Part shown: piece by piece, positions 34,501 to 49,700 of the stretch
How positions within the stretch are numbered: the stretch's first letter is position 1
Layout: the number at the start of each line of letters is the position of its first letter
DNA from: Mesocentrotus franciscanus
Lineage: Eukaryota > Echinodermata > Echinoidea > Camarodonta > Strongylocentrotidae
Assembly (NCBI GenBank): GCA_037976565.1
Contig: CP137668.1
Location: 32,412,264-32,476,263 of the forward strand
Direction: 5' to 3'
Length of the DNA stretch: 64,000 nt
Program-made: the position numbers and the translations under genes
The notes under the pieces: generated by a model
What the model was told of the DNA's origin: nothing
The model's database searches: none
Seen by the model: only the letters and a program-made list of their open reading frames with translations

Positions 34501-37001
34501 CATTCTAGGAACAATTATTTCAGGGACCTATAAAAGAAGCATTTCATAATGTGTGCAGTTTTCTTTGTTACAGCTTTTGAATCATACTATTAAACTACAT
34601 GTACTTGGCAATAAGCCCATAGATGAATAGATATACACAGGCAAAATGGAAGTTGGCAAAGCATGACACAAATCTAGCTTCCAAACATTCAAAATATGTA
34701 TTTTTATTATTATAACATTTATAGGGGAAGTTAAGAAGAATCAAAACTAAAGAACCTTGAGTTCATGCAGCGGAAAAAACCAATCCCATGCGAAAACATG
34801 GATTTGGGATCTAGTTCATGCATCGAAATCAAGCTACCCCAAAATAACCACAAATGTTCCAAAAAGGAACATTCCTAGGCCATTCCCCTTCCTCCTTTCC
34901 ACGTAATCTTCATCAATCCATGACTTCCAGTGGGGAAACTCATTTTAATCCAGAAAATAAGCCTCTAGGCAGGGTCTACATTTACTCTTGTAAGATCCCT
35001 AGAGCTTTAAGGCTGTGTAACTTTGATAATTTCTAAACCTCTTACTCTTAACTCGAGAATTCCTGAAATATGACTTCATAAATGTCATTACATTGATAAA
35101 CCTGGTTTATTTTCTATCGAAATCTCTAGCGATTTCAAGCAACACACGGGCTCACCTCCCGTTTAATTGGTAATTTCCATCGCGAAAACAACATTATGCT
35201 AACTTTTGATATCAGGCATGAAAAGAAAACCGAGCCTAACTTCCTCAAAGCGAGGATTACGTTAGGAAACTGTAATGATTAGTGATTTTGTGTCCAGTAA
35301 AGGGCTTTGGTTGCCAAGAAAATGTTATCAGAAAGTTAAGGGTGTTTGAAATCATGTTCCTGTCATGTGCTTCACATTGTGTTGCCCAGTGCAAGAGCTT
35401 TCTATCTCTCTTTCTCTTTCTCTTTCCCTCACTCTCTCTCTAGCGATTAGAATGCACTTCTATACCATCATGGTGAAAGCCGTCATGTGCCAACTTTAAT
35501 TGATAAGGCGTCTAATACCGGCACAACTTCTGATTATTAATGATTAGAATTAATTTCCTGAAATCCTTATCATTGAACTACACTGGTTTCAGATAATCAG
35601 TTCATCATATACATTATTTGTGCAAAGTTTAATTAATCAAATATAAGGTAGTTTTATATACTTTTTATTTCAATGAATTTTTTGGGCTTATAATAATTAA
35701 AAAGACACAGTTTTCAAGAATTATCAATCATATTTTAACCCAATGACTTCTAAGCCTGAGATACCTCAGGTTGGACTTTGGAGTCTATGGTAAATACGTG
35801 TTATTCCAAATCAATTGCATGCACCATTGACATTACAAATACATATACAGAACACAAATAAAGTCGGAAGTTATAATTATCTTTGGACTGATAAGGTAGA
35901 ACTTTTAAGAATATTCTAACAAATCCCCCCCCCAATAAAAACATTAACTGTTCAATCCATTCTTTGACGGAAATGAAAGTGCACTATATATCCCACTCTC
36001 TCTGTTATACCTGAAACTCCATCATACACTATACCAACAAAACAAACAAGTTATGTTTTTTTGCTAGATTGTAACTCGATCCAGAAAATGATCACTTTGC
36101 CTGTTGTATTTCCGGCTAGCTGAAAAAACCAGGCATCTAATATCCTTTGAAAGCAATCAATAATCTGCACCAGGGGGGTGTTTCACAAAGACTAAGTTCG
36201 ACTTTAAGTTGGACTTAAGTATAACAGGCTGTTCGTGCCATTGTTTGCTCTCACCATTGGTCTCTCAACTATGATCTATAGATAATATTTTTTCCTTCAA
36301 TAATGAATTATCAAAAAATGTAAGTTTTGTAGATTTTTACTATGATTTGTACGTCCCTTGAGAGACCAATGCCAGTAAATAATGATAGCAAACAATGGCA
36401 TGAACGGCCTGCTATACTTAAGTCCAACTTAAAGTCGATCTTAGTCTTTGTGAAACACCCCCCAGGACTTCCTTGTGGAGAATAATTTCATAAATGGAAT
36501 CGAAGGAGTGGCCGTTTTCTATGTATGGGCTCTGTTAATCCCTATATACAAGTGCTTGATCACAATGTTCACAGTGGTAAATAGTGGTTCAGAGGAAGAA
36601 ATGAAGAAATTTGACACATACTACTAATCAAATGTAATACGGTACCAACAAATTTCTGATGAAGATTCAAATGAAGAAAATTAAGAAATGGTTCAATTGA
36701 GTCAATCCAGAATCATTGACATTTTGTCTTATGAATTGAAGGTTTGTTCACAGTCTTCAGGAACTTTTAAAACTTTTTTTCAGACTGTATTAAAGTGATA
36801 TGATAACTATTGATCGATTTTAATCGAGAAGAAGATAACATATCTAAAGACTGTTTCGCTGACAGCCAGAAGGGGATCAACTCATATGCTTTTACAGAGA
36901 GTGAATGTCCTTCTGGCACTCACCAGATGACATTGCATGCAAATTAGATTACAACAAATAATCAGCGTTGAGAATAACGAAATGGTTTGATGCAAATTGA
37001 A

Positions 37002-37035
<34 letters not shown>

Positions 37036-40000
37036 GATACAGATCAACTGAGCTACATGTAATAATCAAACCTTTCCCTGAATGTAAATTAAATATTCCT
37101 AGTAAGAATAAAATGATGTCTTCTTACCAGATGTCTAGCTGCGTTGAGTAGTCCGTTGAACCCATGAGAACATCGGGCGGTCTGTACCATAACGTCACCA
37201 CTTCATGTGAGTAGGTCCTGCTTGGTATTGACTTGGCTCTTGCAAGACCTAGGGGTGATAAGATATGAAAGATGATTCAACAACAAAAAATGAAATTTGG
37301 GCACTAAGGATAACAAGCTGAGGTGGAGATAAATTCTGCTCCAAATTCTAGTCCCCGTGATATTAAATTTGATCTTTGTGAGCTTTTTTTCAAAGTGGAG
37401 ACTTGTAAAGACCTCAGGGTTACACAATTCTTCTCTGAAACAATCGGATTGTATCTTTGAGGGAAAGTGCATGTAGTAACACTAAAAACATACCTACAAG
37501 TTTGATATTGTTGCAGTCTTTTATCAATCATCACATTAACCTCATTAATCATCCTTGTTCGATTCTGTTCTACATGTATGAATGATTATCACTAATTGCT
37601 TATCAAATGCTGTTTTGTTTCATAAGTGATCGGTCTCCCTGATCTAATTCTCACAATCTTTTTTTGTGTTCATCTACTCTCTGTCTGTCTCTGTCTCTGT
37701 CTCTATATTCATTTACGTTTATCTCCCCAACCACTTTATCAATGTCTCCAACTGCTCTCTCTCTCTCTCTCAGTTGCCCTTTTGTTTTGCAAGTGATCTT
37801 GTCTTTTTAATCTACTTCTCACTATCTTTTTTGTCTTCATCTACTGTCTGTCTTTGTATGTCTATCTGTCTTCTTATCTCTCTCTCTCTCTCTCTACCTT
37901 CATGTATGTTTATCTCCTTATCCACTTCATCACTGTCTGAATATACAAGTACATCCATCTCCATACCCCTTGGTTATATACCCTCCTAAATGTAACCTTT
38001 ATCCAGACATCATGTCCAAGCTTACCAAAATCTGCCAACTTGAGCTCTCCTGCTTCGCTGATGAGGAGGTTCTGTGGTTTGAGGTCTCTGTGGAGGATCT
38101 TTCTCTTGTGACAGAATGACAAACCTCTGATGAGCTGAAAGAGGAACAGCCTCACGTTGCTAGGGTTCAAGCCCCCTGGATGCCTCTCCAGATATGTACT
38201 CAGGTCTGTATGCTAGAAAAAAAGAGGGAACAAACAGGGAAAAGTTAAAATTAACAGTATGATGCTGCTTAAAGGGCAGAAAAAGCAATATAAACTGGAA
38301 ATTTGGTGAAGTGCATACAAAAAATGGGATAGGCTCAAGTTAGGTTTGTATAAAGGAAAAAGGGCTATGATTAACCAAAGAGGTAGAAGGGGAAAGTAGG
38401 AAAGGAGCACGAAATGAGGAGAATTGAATTAGAGAAAAAATGTTCAGAGAACAAGGTAAAGAAATGAAGACCAAGGAATATAAGACACAAAGTATTCACA
38501 TGTATACTTTAATATATAGGAAAATAGGGGAAACAAAAGAAATTGCAAAAACAAAAGTGGGAAGGGGACAGATGACTGGGTAAAATTCCCTGGTGAAAAA
38601 TAATTTAAAAAAATAAAATCCAAAGTGATCACTCGGGAACAACTTTAACAGGAAAGTATTTTAAGCTTTACTGGATTGCATTATCACAAATTCAATAAAA
38701 CTGACTAAGAGAAACTCATAAATTCTTCAATGTGGACCCCTTTACGTCAAAAAGGGCAGTTATATTGTCAATGCAAACATGAAAGGGCAAAACAAGACAG
38801 ATGCTATGTTCACATGGGAATGTTGTAGTTTTAAACTGTAAGTTTCTGAAACTTAAATGTTTTTTTGTGCAGTAATTCTATCAACAATCAACGTCTGCAC
38901 AGCACATATCTTCCAGTGATGACTACTGGCGGCTTGAAGTTACTGAGCTAATCATAAGATCGCTCGGCATTTATAACTTCAAGCAAACTTCACGTATTAT
39001 ATCCACAAGTGCATGTGCACTGTCCATAACTACAAGATAATGTCAACGTTTTAAACTGCGACCTAAATGTTAAGTGTAGTGACTGCCGTGTGAACCTGAC
39101 TAATATCAGACAACATGCCTCATCATGCTCACTGACGTCAATTGGCCAATTCATCTATCACATAAAGTTGTGCTGGGCTAAGTAGTGAGCAAACAATGCA
39201 TTAAGCCATTAATCAACTGTGATATTAAACATAAAACATTTATGTTTCCCCTATGAATACAGCTACTGCTTAGGACATCATTACTCTTTTCACACTTGTT
39301 TTGCTTAACCCCGTACTTTGCTTAGCCCCGTACTATCCTTAACCCCGGACTAACTTTTTTGGCTTTTCACACACGCTTATTTAGTCCTGTACTAAGCGCC
39401 TATCCGGAATAAGAAAATTCATGCTGTTCTCACTGCAATTCGTTAACCCGTACTAGCTATATAGCGTGAATATCAATTAATTCGCTCCATTGCGTTACGT
39501 ACCGGACTATTTTTCGTTTCTGTTCTCATTCATTTGCTTGGCACCGCAATTGCGGAGTTAGCACCACAATTGCGGGTTAGCCCTGCTATTTTGCAGGGCC
39601 AGCTAACCCGTACTATAGGTGGGGCTAGCCCACTTTGGTAAATGCAAGTCTGAACAGAAAGTGGAATAGGCTTAACCCCGGACTATAGGTGGGGCTAAGA
39701 CCCCCCTTTAACCCCACCTATAGTACGGGGTTAAGCAAAATTTTGCCAGTGTGAAAAGCATATATGTATGGGATCTGTTCATGTAATAAACTCCTGAACA
39801 TCTTTTTTCTTCTTCTTTATTTTCCTTCTTTTTCACTCTTAAACTAAATAAAAATTTTCAAGCTCATCTTCAGATCTGGTAATATTTTGCAGTTTTAGAT
39901 TTAAAAAAAAATCATGTACCAGAATACTGCATGGACCAAACTATAACATGATACATCTAGCATAATTGTGCTGTAAATAATATTCACTGTAGAAAACAGC

Positions 40001-43000
40001 TTAACTTAAACTATTTCCCTATATTTCTTTGCTCATTACTCTATAATAGCCCTATTGTTAATTGTAGTTGTGAACACGCAATGAAGTTTAATGTGATTCA
40101 GTGAAAATTTAATTTCTGTCACTACCAGGACTGAACAGACAATTAACGCCTCTATCTGTTTCATTCAAGGGATGGTTGAAAGTGAGTGGGAAGATATTGT
40201 ATGGTAATTGAAATAATATTCACTGTAGAAAACAGCTTAACTTAAACTATTTCCCTATATTTCTTTGCTCATTACTCTATAATAGCCCTATTGTTAATTG
40301 TAGTTGTGAACACGCAATGAAGTTTAATGTGATTCAGTGAAAATTTAATTTCTGTCACTACCAGGACTGAACAGACAATTAACGCCTCTATCTGTTTCAT
40401 TCAAGGGATGGTTGAAAGTGAGTGGGAAGATATTGTATGGTAATTGAAATATTGAAGGTAAGTTGACCAATTGAAAGTGAAATAGCAACCAATGTATATT
40501 ACTATTACAAAATGATGAGTGGGTACATTGATGTATCCTGTTTTGTAATACTCCTGGAATAGACTTGTATAAATCGACTTCTCTTTATATAATGTGCTAA
40601 TGAACGTTATCATAATGTGATCAATTATAAACTGTGAAGAACACTAATGCAACACGAATCATTAGACAGTGTAAGTCATTCTAAAGATGACGTAGGTTGC
40701 AATCGGAACAGCCTGTAAAACAAGCAGGGGCTTTACTTTTTTTCTTAAAATTATATACTGAGGGCTACAGCATGGAGCAGTGGATTTTACCTCATTCAGT
40801 ATCTCAAAGATTGTCATCCAAATACATATATAATTTACACAGCTGAAAACCAATGGGTTGCCTGGTTAATGAATATGCCCGCCCAAAGTTCTACTCATTC
40901 CTCAACTGTACCATCTGCCGGCATTGACGGACTGTTTTCCAATTAAGCGTCATTGATTTTGAATCAATCTGCTAATTAGAAGTGCACACATTCCATAGGA
41001 ACTGGGATATCTGATTTTTTTTTTAAAGAGGATCCTTCCTTCCACCGGCAGCTAGTGTTATGTGTATTTATTTGAATGTTAACCCACTGAATACAAAGCA
41101 CATGCTTTTTTTAGCAGCCAGGTAAAAACAAACCATCAAACCATCAAACACTGAGTCATACACTTTTACTCCCCTGTCCCCTGATTAAAAGAAATAGCAG
41201 AAATAGTTGAGAATACCTACCACATACTCAAAGACGAACGAGAGCGTTGTCTTTGTGTGAATGATATCATGAAGACACACAATGTTAGCATGCTTGAGGT
41301 CTTTCAGGAGGGATGCCTCACGTATCGCTGTGAACGGAGTCCCCTCATCTTGCTGTAGTCTGATCTCCTTTAGCGCTACCACTTGCTGGTTTACACTGTG
41401 ATTTAAAAAAAAATGAGAATGTTAGGCCAAATAAAAATAAAAAAAATTTTAGCGTCCTGCCTTTTTGAAAATAGGAAGGAGGAGGCCCTTTTTTTTTTTT
41501 TTCTTTCAAAATGGCCGCTCTGTACATTTTCCCCGACTGGCTGGGCAGCCTTTCGGGCTATTTTTCAAGATGGCCGCCAGCATTTATGTGTTTTTTTTAA
41601 ATTCAGTAAAAGACCATTTTAGCAGTATGTTTTTCATGTTTTTTCAGTAAGATTTAAAAAAAAAAAAAAAAAAAATTGAAAAAAAATATTTGAAAAAGAA
41701 AAATTTTGAAAAAAAAGAAAAAAAAAGGGGCAGGCGGCCCCCAAAAAGGAAGCGGGCGGGGACGCTAAACATGAATATTTTTTTATATGGCCTTATTAGT
41801 TGCAATGAATCTAAAAGTTTTATAGCAAAGGTTAAAAAGTAAGAGATGCCTTTTTTTAAAGTCATTTTCAACCGACTGACTACTGGACTCTCTTGATTTC
41901 TATGGTTAATACAGGAATGACCCTGGTTCACATCAGCAACACACTGCATGAAGATGTACTTTTCAGTGACTTGAAAGGAAAAAAAGGCTCAATCTTTTTT
42001 AAGGAGTTCATAATACCCAAAGTTACATTTCCAATACATTTATATTTTATAGCAATATCTTTCTACGTATTATAGTATTGAAATAAATGAAAAATATTTG
42101 CACTATTCTTTCAAAAACAATTGTTTATCATAGAATCAATATATGTATGGATAGTTTAATAAAAATATGAGCATGGCATTGTATGTACAACTAAATTGCA
42201 ACTTCCTGTATCCCCCCTTTCACTTAAAAAAACCCTCAAAACCCTCAAACTACTTCAATCCATCAATCAATCAATCAATCAGATTGTCTTACCCGCTTAC
42301 TGCTTTGTAGACTTTGGCATATGACCCTTCTCCTAGCGGACAGATTTTCTTGTATGTCTCAACTTTGCCAAAGGGCGAACATGACTGCATAAATGAAACA
42401 AAAAGAAAGAAATGATTAAGAATATGTAATGTCATAAAATACAAATGATAAACACTAAGAGGGATGTATAAATTCATATATTTCATATATTGAATACACC
42501 AGTGGATGTACATAAAATTAATAGTAAAACATGTATTTATCTTTAGAGGTAGAGGGAAAAAATGCTAAAAATTTTATATCTATATTTGTTTTTGTTTTCT
42601 TCAATATTCATTTATATATATTCATTTTGCTTTGAAATTTATACTTATATATTTTCTTTTTTCAATATTAATTTATGTATTATCTTTTTATTTATGAGAA
42701 AATATACTCAATTACAATAATCAGCTGCTATCATTACCTCGGAAAGATTCCCCAAGAAAAGATGATTGGCATTTATGCCATAAACATAATGCAAGGGAAA
42801 TTTCAATTTTTACATAATTGTAAATGACTATCATCACTAATCCTTTTATCATAAAAGAAACCCAGATAGTTACAAATCTCATATGGAACTTTCAGTTGGT
42901 AATTGGGGAATTTTACAATCTTTAATTGCTCATGTACTTTTGGTTTCCTATCCTAAGTGGATTTCCGGAGTGATTCTCAACCCACCCCTACAGTAGATCC

Positions 43001-46000
43001 TGGTTTTCTTTGGTAAGTTTCAAATGCAGCGTGACTAAGGTAAATGTATAAAATAATTCAAAACTAAATAACTGTAATAATAACATTTATGAAATGTGTA
43101 ATGTACATGGGTATAAATATGGCATTCAGATCATTACAGGTACCCTTTAAAAGAAGTCACATAATTATATCAAAATGAAATGGAAGCAAATTTAAAATTC
43201 TATCCTACAAGATTTACAATACATGTATATTCATGAAATAGAAATAAGGTTTTAAATACATGTTCAAAATATTCACACCTACAAACAAAATGTCTGCACA
43301 CATAATTATTCACTAGAGCAGAGTAAATGCTTGGAGTAGATGAATGTGACATTTCAATATAGTGTGAACATCGCCTGCTTGATAACAGGTTTGTGATAAA
43401 TGTGAACAAATCTAAAATGCAAACATGAAGAGTATGTGGATTGTGAAATATCAAAAATATGATGTGTTAATATTAAATAATTTGATTGGTTATCAACACT
43501 AACAATCAAATGGATTTAAACAAACAATTATTAAAATCAAATGCACTTCCTTGAATATCTAGATAACACTTTTGAATGTGAACAGGACCCAGGATGTGTC
43601 CATGATATATCTCAGGATCTACCAGGAAGTATACTGATGAACGATCGATCGACAAGTATGCCATGTTTCAGGTCATTTAAAAACTTTACAAGACAAAGAA
43701 ATTACCCAGCTGGCCTGCAGCCCCATCCCCCGGATGCCCACTTTCGTGAGGAAGACCAGCTCTAGAAATCCTTGTAATTATTTTTTTCCTTTCCGTGTGC
43801 ACAGAGAAAGATAATGAAACATGCTGTATCTAAACATGGTGTGCGACCTTGATCATTATCTCATCTTGCAATGATTATTCCTATTGCAATGTCACAGAAA
43901 ACAGTTTTACTTTCATTTCCCTTGTAATCCATGCAATCTCTCTTCAGCTCTGGCCCCATCATACATAATCCTACAAAAATAGATGATAACATACTCGAAA
44001 GTGCTCCCAGCCTCTTCAGAAAAGCCAGTACTGTGTGGCTAATTGCCTTATAAGTATGGCGGAAAAGGTTTAAAATCTGCTATTCTGATCACTTTAGGGG
44101 TATTCTCACAATTTTGTATTATGACCTCATAAGATACCCATGATAACAGATAGCGACATATTCTCCTAACACTCTTCCAAGTTTTAATGTAAATGTATTA
44201 CATGTATATGTTGAACTATAGACTCTTTTTCCCCATCTCAATGCAACAACCAAAACATGTAATTGTACATGTACGTGTAATTACTCCAAGTATATTGCAT
44301 AAAACCTACCATTATATGATTTTCAAATCAATGTACAAGTCACATCATAGATACGCTTACAAATGAAACACATTTATTGTTTATAATCATTCACACATAT
44401 GCCCTTCATTTCAAGTGCTTTGACATTCATCAATCCCTGAACAATGAAAAACCTCTGCCATACCGGAAATTGTTATCAACCGTCAAAATAAAAACAATAA
44501 TAGTAAACATTTGTACTGCACTGTTTATCCAAAGAAAAACTTCTTTTGCTCCGATAATCTAGTGCTAAAACAATTCAAGTTTTTGTTGACAAGGTTTTAA
44601 TTTTACTACATCCGACTCATGACAATTAATTGAAAATTAACTGCCTTGCCCAAGGGCAGTAGGAATTGAACTCGAGTAACCTGGTATTCGAAAGCTAACC
44701 AATGATCCCTTGTCAATGGGTTGTATTGATGCGATGAAAAAACAAGATTAAACATCCAACCAAAGTTGTCTGCCAAGATCCTAAGGAGCGTTAACTCAAA
44801 GCTTTGAACATACATAGAGCTCAGAAAATCAAATGCTTTTCGGCTCTCCATTAATAGTTGAAATAATGATAGAAAGGTAAACTATATCATGTATTGAGAG
44901 CAAGAAGGATTAAACTTCTGTGTTAAAAGTGTGTGAGTTAATGGGCTTCTGACTCTCTCACCATACATTATGATGAAGGGCCTACATGTGGTTTGGTATA
45001 CATTATTGGGGCCACAGGGCCAACCCCAATGTCCGATGTCCGCTTCATAATACTTGGGTGTGAAAAAGCACATAACATCACAGTATTTTGAATGCCACTG
45101 TAGCAATACATGCCTTAAAGGGTAGGAACCATATTGTATAATCCATCCTGCGTATTTTAGAAGAGTAAAGAGAGGTGCGGTAGACAGAAACATAAAACCA
45201 TTCTAGACATTTCTGGAGGAAATGCAGGCAATGAGGTCCAGACAGAAAACCTTCAGAATTATCAAATCGATCTCAAGACAATTTCCATTTCCACTTTCCA
45301 TTTCTTTAATTGAAATACAAAGGCTAAACTGAGATGAGGACATACTGCAGGTACCTGTTCAATGAAAGCTAAAGGGCACGTGGTTTCATTTAGGTGAAGC
45401 AGTCAAATGCAATGGCTCCAATATGAAACAAGTTCATATAAAGATTGATGACTGTGACATAAAAACAGGTAACAATCACTTTAGCCAACAATCATCCAAC
45501 TATTAAACTAACAATATCTATTAGGTGAACCAATCAGAATGGAGAAGGCTCACATACACATCTGCAGAAGTAAAACCTAAAGAAATTAATAACATTGACT
45601 TAAAAAACAGAAATGCATTAATCTTAATATAAAACAATCTAAACTACCAAATTACTATTAAACCAACTAAGAATAAATGACTTTCTATCAACTTCCAATC
45701 TATCCACACACATGACTAACTACTTTAATTGATCAAAAAATGTTTAGAAGATTAGAAGATTAGAAGGAAAAAGATAGTATTCAAATATTTGGCATGAAGA
45801 TATGGCACCTATACGAAAGCAGAATAAAAACAAAAAAATGTTATTTCTGTTCATGCCCGAGGGGTCCTGATGACCTCGCAATGACGTAAAACAAAACTTG
45901 AATCCAACCAAATCAGTCCTTTTAGTGATAGTTTGTAAACTTTCTCCTTTCTCTTAGACTGCTCCCTGCTGATTCCATGGGGATGTTTGATTAGGAACTG

Positions 46001-46736
46001 GGGAGAGGGGAAGCAACCACTTGTTCACGAGCTCTAGGGGAAAAGGAAATCTGGCATTGTTCTCAGTGATGAGAACACGAGACAGGAAGAAAATAACAAC
46101 AATCTTTATCCAGAATCTGACTCAAGCTTTTCAGAAGCAAACGACCGAGCCAGAATTTACAAGTTTCATTCATTAAGCAGGTGGTTTTCCGACAAGTTTG
46201 ATTGCTCGCCCTTGGCTGTGAGGCTCGCTCTTTCAAATGAGGTAAACTAAAGCAAAGATTACATCTACCCACCTAATGACTAGCAAGATTTATTATTATA
46301 TTTCTCTTTGAACAGACCAGATTTCTTATAAACCAGATCTTTCTATAAGGACAAGACCAACGTCATATCACTTATATTTTTTTTTGGGTAAAGTCTATAT
46401 TTAATTGCCTTATGACTGTTAGTTTGACTATCTCTATCAATAAATGAAAGAGATATGGTTCAGTATAATTAAGATTAATGACACAAGCACAAAGTAAATT
46501 AGACTCTCTTGCAAGCTATTGTACACAGTTATTTGCTATTTTGAGACTCTTTTCCAAGGCACCCTCAACATAGAACTATATGATGTGTGTGTTCACCAAT
46601 TGTGTCTTTCTCTACTTAGCCCGGTTCTCACTATAACGAGAGGTTACCATTTACACATTTGGTAGTAAAGGACATATTGGAAGAGAGAAGGAAATAGAGG
46701 AATAGGTAGATATACAGAGAGAGTGAGTGAAAGAGT

Positions 46737-46767
<31 letters not shown>

Positions 46768-49700
46768 GAGCAATATATGAACTTCAGATCGTTATCCTCT
46801 TACAACTCAGACTTTAGCAAGCATGCCCAGGAAGGAAAAGTTTATGGATCAACGATATGGAGTCTTACCGCAAAGCAACTAATGAAAATTAGAATCAATG
46901 TATCTACCTTCAGGATGAACTTCCCTTTTGCTCTGACTTAATGATACAGGACGATTAAATCATTAAATCAGACAGAATGTAAATTAATGGTTTAATAGGC
47001 TGAGAGAGCAATATCCTTTGAATCACACTAAACAAGAGGAAACAAACTATGCTATTCTAACACTCTCAGCTTACACTTTATAAAAAAATTTACTGCATTT
47101 AGAGAGTTCCATATGTTAAACTGTGTCAAAGAACTTGCCTAAAATCTATTCCAACTGAGGGATTTTGGAGGAAGCGAGAATAGAAAATAAGAGAAAAGCA
47201 GAGAAGGTTTCAAGTGTTTGAAAACAATGAACGGCTGAATCTAATTACCGGTACAAAAAGGGAAGATCACTCCTTTTTGTGTCAACAAATAAACTGATTT
47301 ATAGAACTTTTGACTTGAGTTTTACTTCTGTGCCAAGATATGACATATTAGATTATCATTATACTTGATGGCTCTGTTAAAAACACACACCAAAAACAAC
47401 AGCCTTAAATAGCAAAGGACTTGTAACTTCCATTTTTTCCTGTGCAATAATGAATAAATCGATTGTTCTACGTGTATAACTTCAATATGCATCACAGCTG
47501 GTTTTCCTTCTGCCACTTAAAAATCGTAATTTAACACAAAGATCACAGGTTGAGTCATAATCACGAGATAATTAATCTACTTGGAGCCAGGAGGGCATTG
47601 ATACATATACTTCAATACAGAGCTAACATCCTTCTTGCTCTCGATTATCAGATGATATGTAATGACCTTTTGTCACAGAATGAAATAATTCCATACAGGA
47701 ATAAGCTCATCGCTCAACAATGGGGCTGATTTCCCTCCCGTCCCTCGTCGTCGAAAAAGTATCAAATTTGAACTTTTAAAGGTAGGAAATTCGAACCGTT
47801 TTAGTGGAATATGATTTTCAGGTGCTGAAGGGTCTGTTTGGGTCGAGAAATGAGACTGATGTTAAATATAGCTGCTGAATTAGGACAGAATTTGAAAGGT
47901 TTGAACTCTGTTGGGATTTAGGGATGTTCAGGGGGCTGCATGGAAGTGGATCAAAGCTGAGGTGTTCGGGCGTTTAGGTAAATTAGATAAATATATATAT
48001 GGAATAAAGAGATGATAGGTTTTTGTAAGAAAGATGACTCGTAAGTGTTGAATCATGAGACAATAGCAGGTAGAAACTTTGATTAGAGAGAAAGATAGTA
48101 AGATAATGATTCTTCATTGATTGATGACTAGTTATAGAGAGAATTAAAGAATTAAAGAATTAAAAAATTAAAGAAAAGAAAACATAGACAGTAGTTAGAC
48201 AAAATAACCAGACAGAATAACCAGAAGTCAATCAGAAAGTTTTAGCAAGTGTGTGGGAGTGCTGTGAGTTTCAGAGAGATGCAGAAGGAAAGAGAGGGGA
48301 AGAGAAATACTTAAAGGGTATTTATTCTATTCCTACTTCCTAAAATGATTCATTACAATTAGACATACAGTGAATACATTAAACATTTTAAACTGTGAGC
48401 ACAATGACCTACAGAATATGTGTATCCCATTTTCATTTCTTGTTCTTAAGATCCATTGTGAGACATCCTTACCCTTGCCCTACATAAACTATAAACTTGA
48501 TTAAACCAGCCAACATACAGGAATACGCTAAACATGACATCCTGGACAGGAGTTCACTATCCAGAGCTTGTATGAAAAACCCAAATAGACAGGAAAAGAA
48601 CAAACGTTTTAGTAGAAAACACATAAATTTCCGCATTCTCCAATTGCAAGTAGCGTTTCCTTTGACATATTAAACTGGCATTAGGAAAGGGTTTTCTGTG
48701 ATATTGGTTTAAAAGTACTAAAAGTCTGCCAGTGACACTTGCACATATTTAAAAGGAAGAAAAAAACTAAATCGAAATATTGAAAACCTATTGGTATAAA
48801 TTGGGGGATGCATGGAAGCACACAGAATTTGGCCACTTATAACAATTCTACCCTCCCAACTACATAATAAGTTTTCATATCATGTTTTACAACATGTGTT
48901 AACAACGTTTAACTATGATAAATACAGTCATCACAAATCTAAAATTTCTCTTGATTTGATGGAAGATTTACAAATTTCTGGCATTCTTATGAAGGCTACG
49001 ACCTCCCGATTACTGTAGTTGACTGATCAATGCAAGGGCAAGCTGTAAAGACATTGTTTGCTGAGATCCAGAAGGGCGTTACCTCACACACTTTAACTCA
49101 TAACTAGTACCCTTCTGGCTCTCACTCTCAATATAATGTTGACAAGGCATTATGAATCATTCACTGTAATGACATTCAGTTGTCATCTGCAATCATGCCT
49201 CATTGCACCAATGTCTTTTGGCACAGTGAAAATACAAACTCTGAAGATTCCCTGAGTAATCCTTGCCTATCTTCCGATCATCTCGTTTATTCATGTTTTG
49301 GCCTTTTAATCACATGACTAAATTTCCCCTCATCTATGAAAGTTTTTTCCTCCTAGCACAGCTGTGATTCACAATTTTGACATTTAATCATTGATGATTA
49401 AGAACTACTACAAAATTATAAATAAAATATTTCATGCTTCTTTTTTTTCAGTAATGCACATTTTGTCATAAAATGTTGATATTTTTGTTGTTGAAATATT
49501 ACCATCCTGTTCTCACAGGACAAGTGTAAATAGCATACAGTTATCAAATTAATTCACACTCTCTGATGTATTATCTCTTTTAAAGGAGTTGTCTGAAGAA
49601 AAAAAAAAACACCAAACATATGATCATATACAAGTATAACATTTATACATGTATACATAGTTGTTTATTTCTCCCCAGTCCTATATTTGAACTTTATATT

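Larger units (their letters stand above)
30987..37127 (-). other. CDK14: Intron 5, 6.1 kb
   Basis: Between exons 6 and 5. Besides the elements listed separately (32547-32910, 33091-33320, 36172-36463, 36865-36917, 37003-37032) it is AT-rich. An apparent short palindrome AATGTTCC..GGAACATT lies near 34853-34872. A weak B-box-like GGTTTGATCCC near 33953 hints at a further decayed SINE, not annotated. Confidence 0.7.

Noticed and set aside
43541..43765. 74-codon plus-strand frame in intron 1
   Set aside because: Not low complexity, but no family resemblance and antisense to the kinase; left unannotated.
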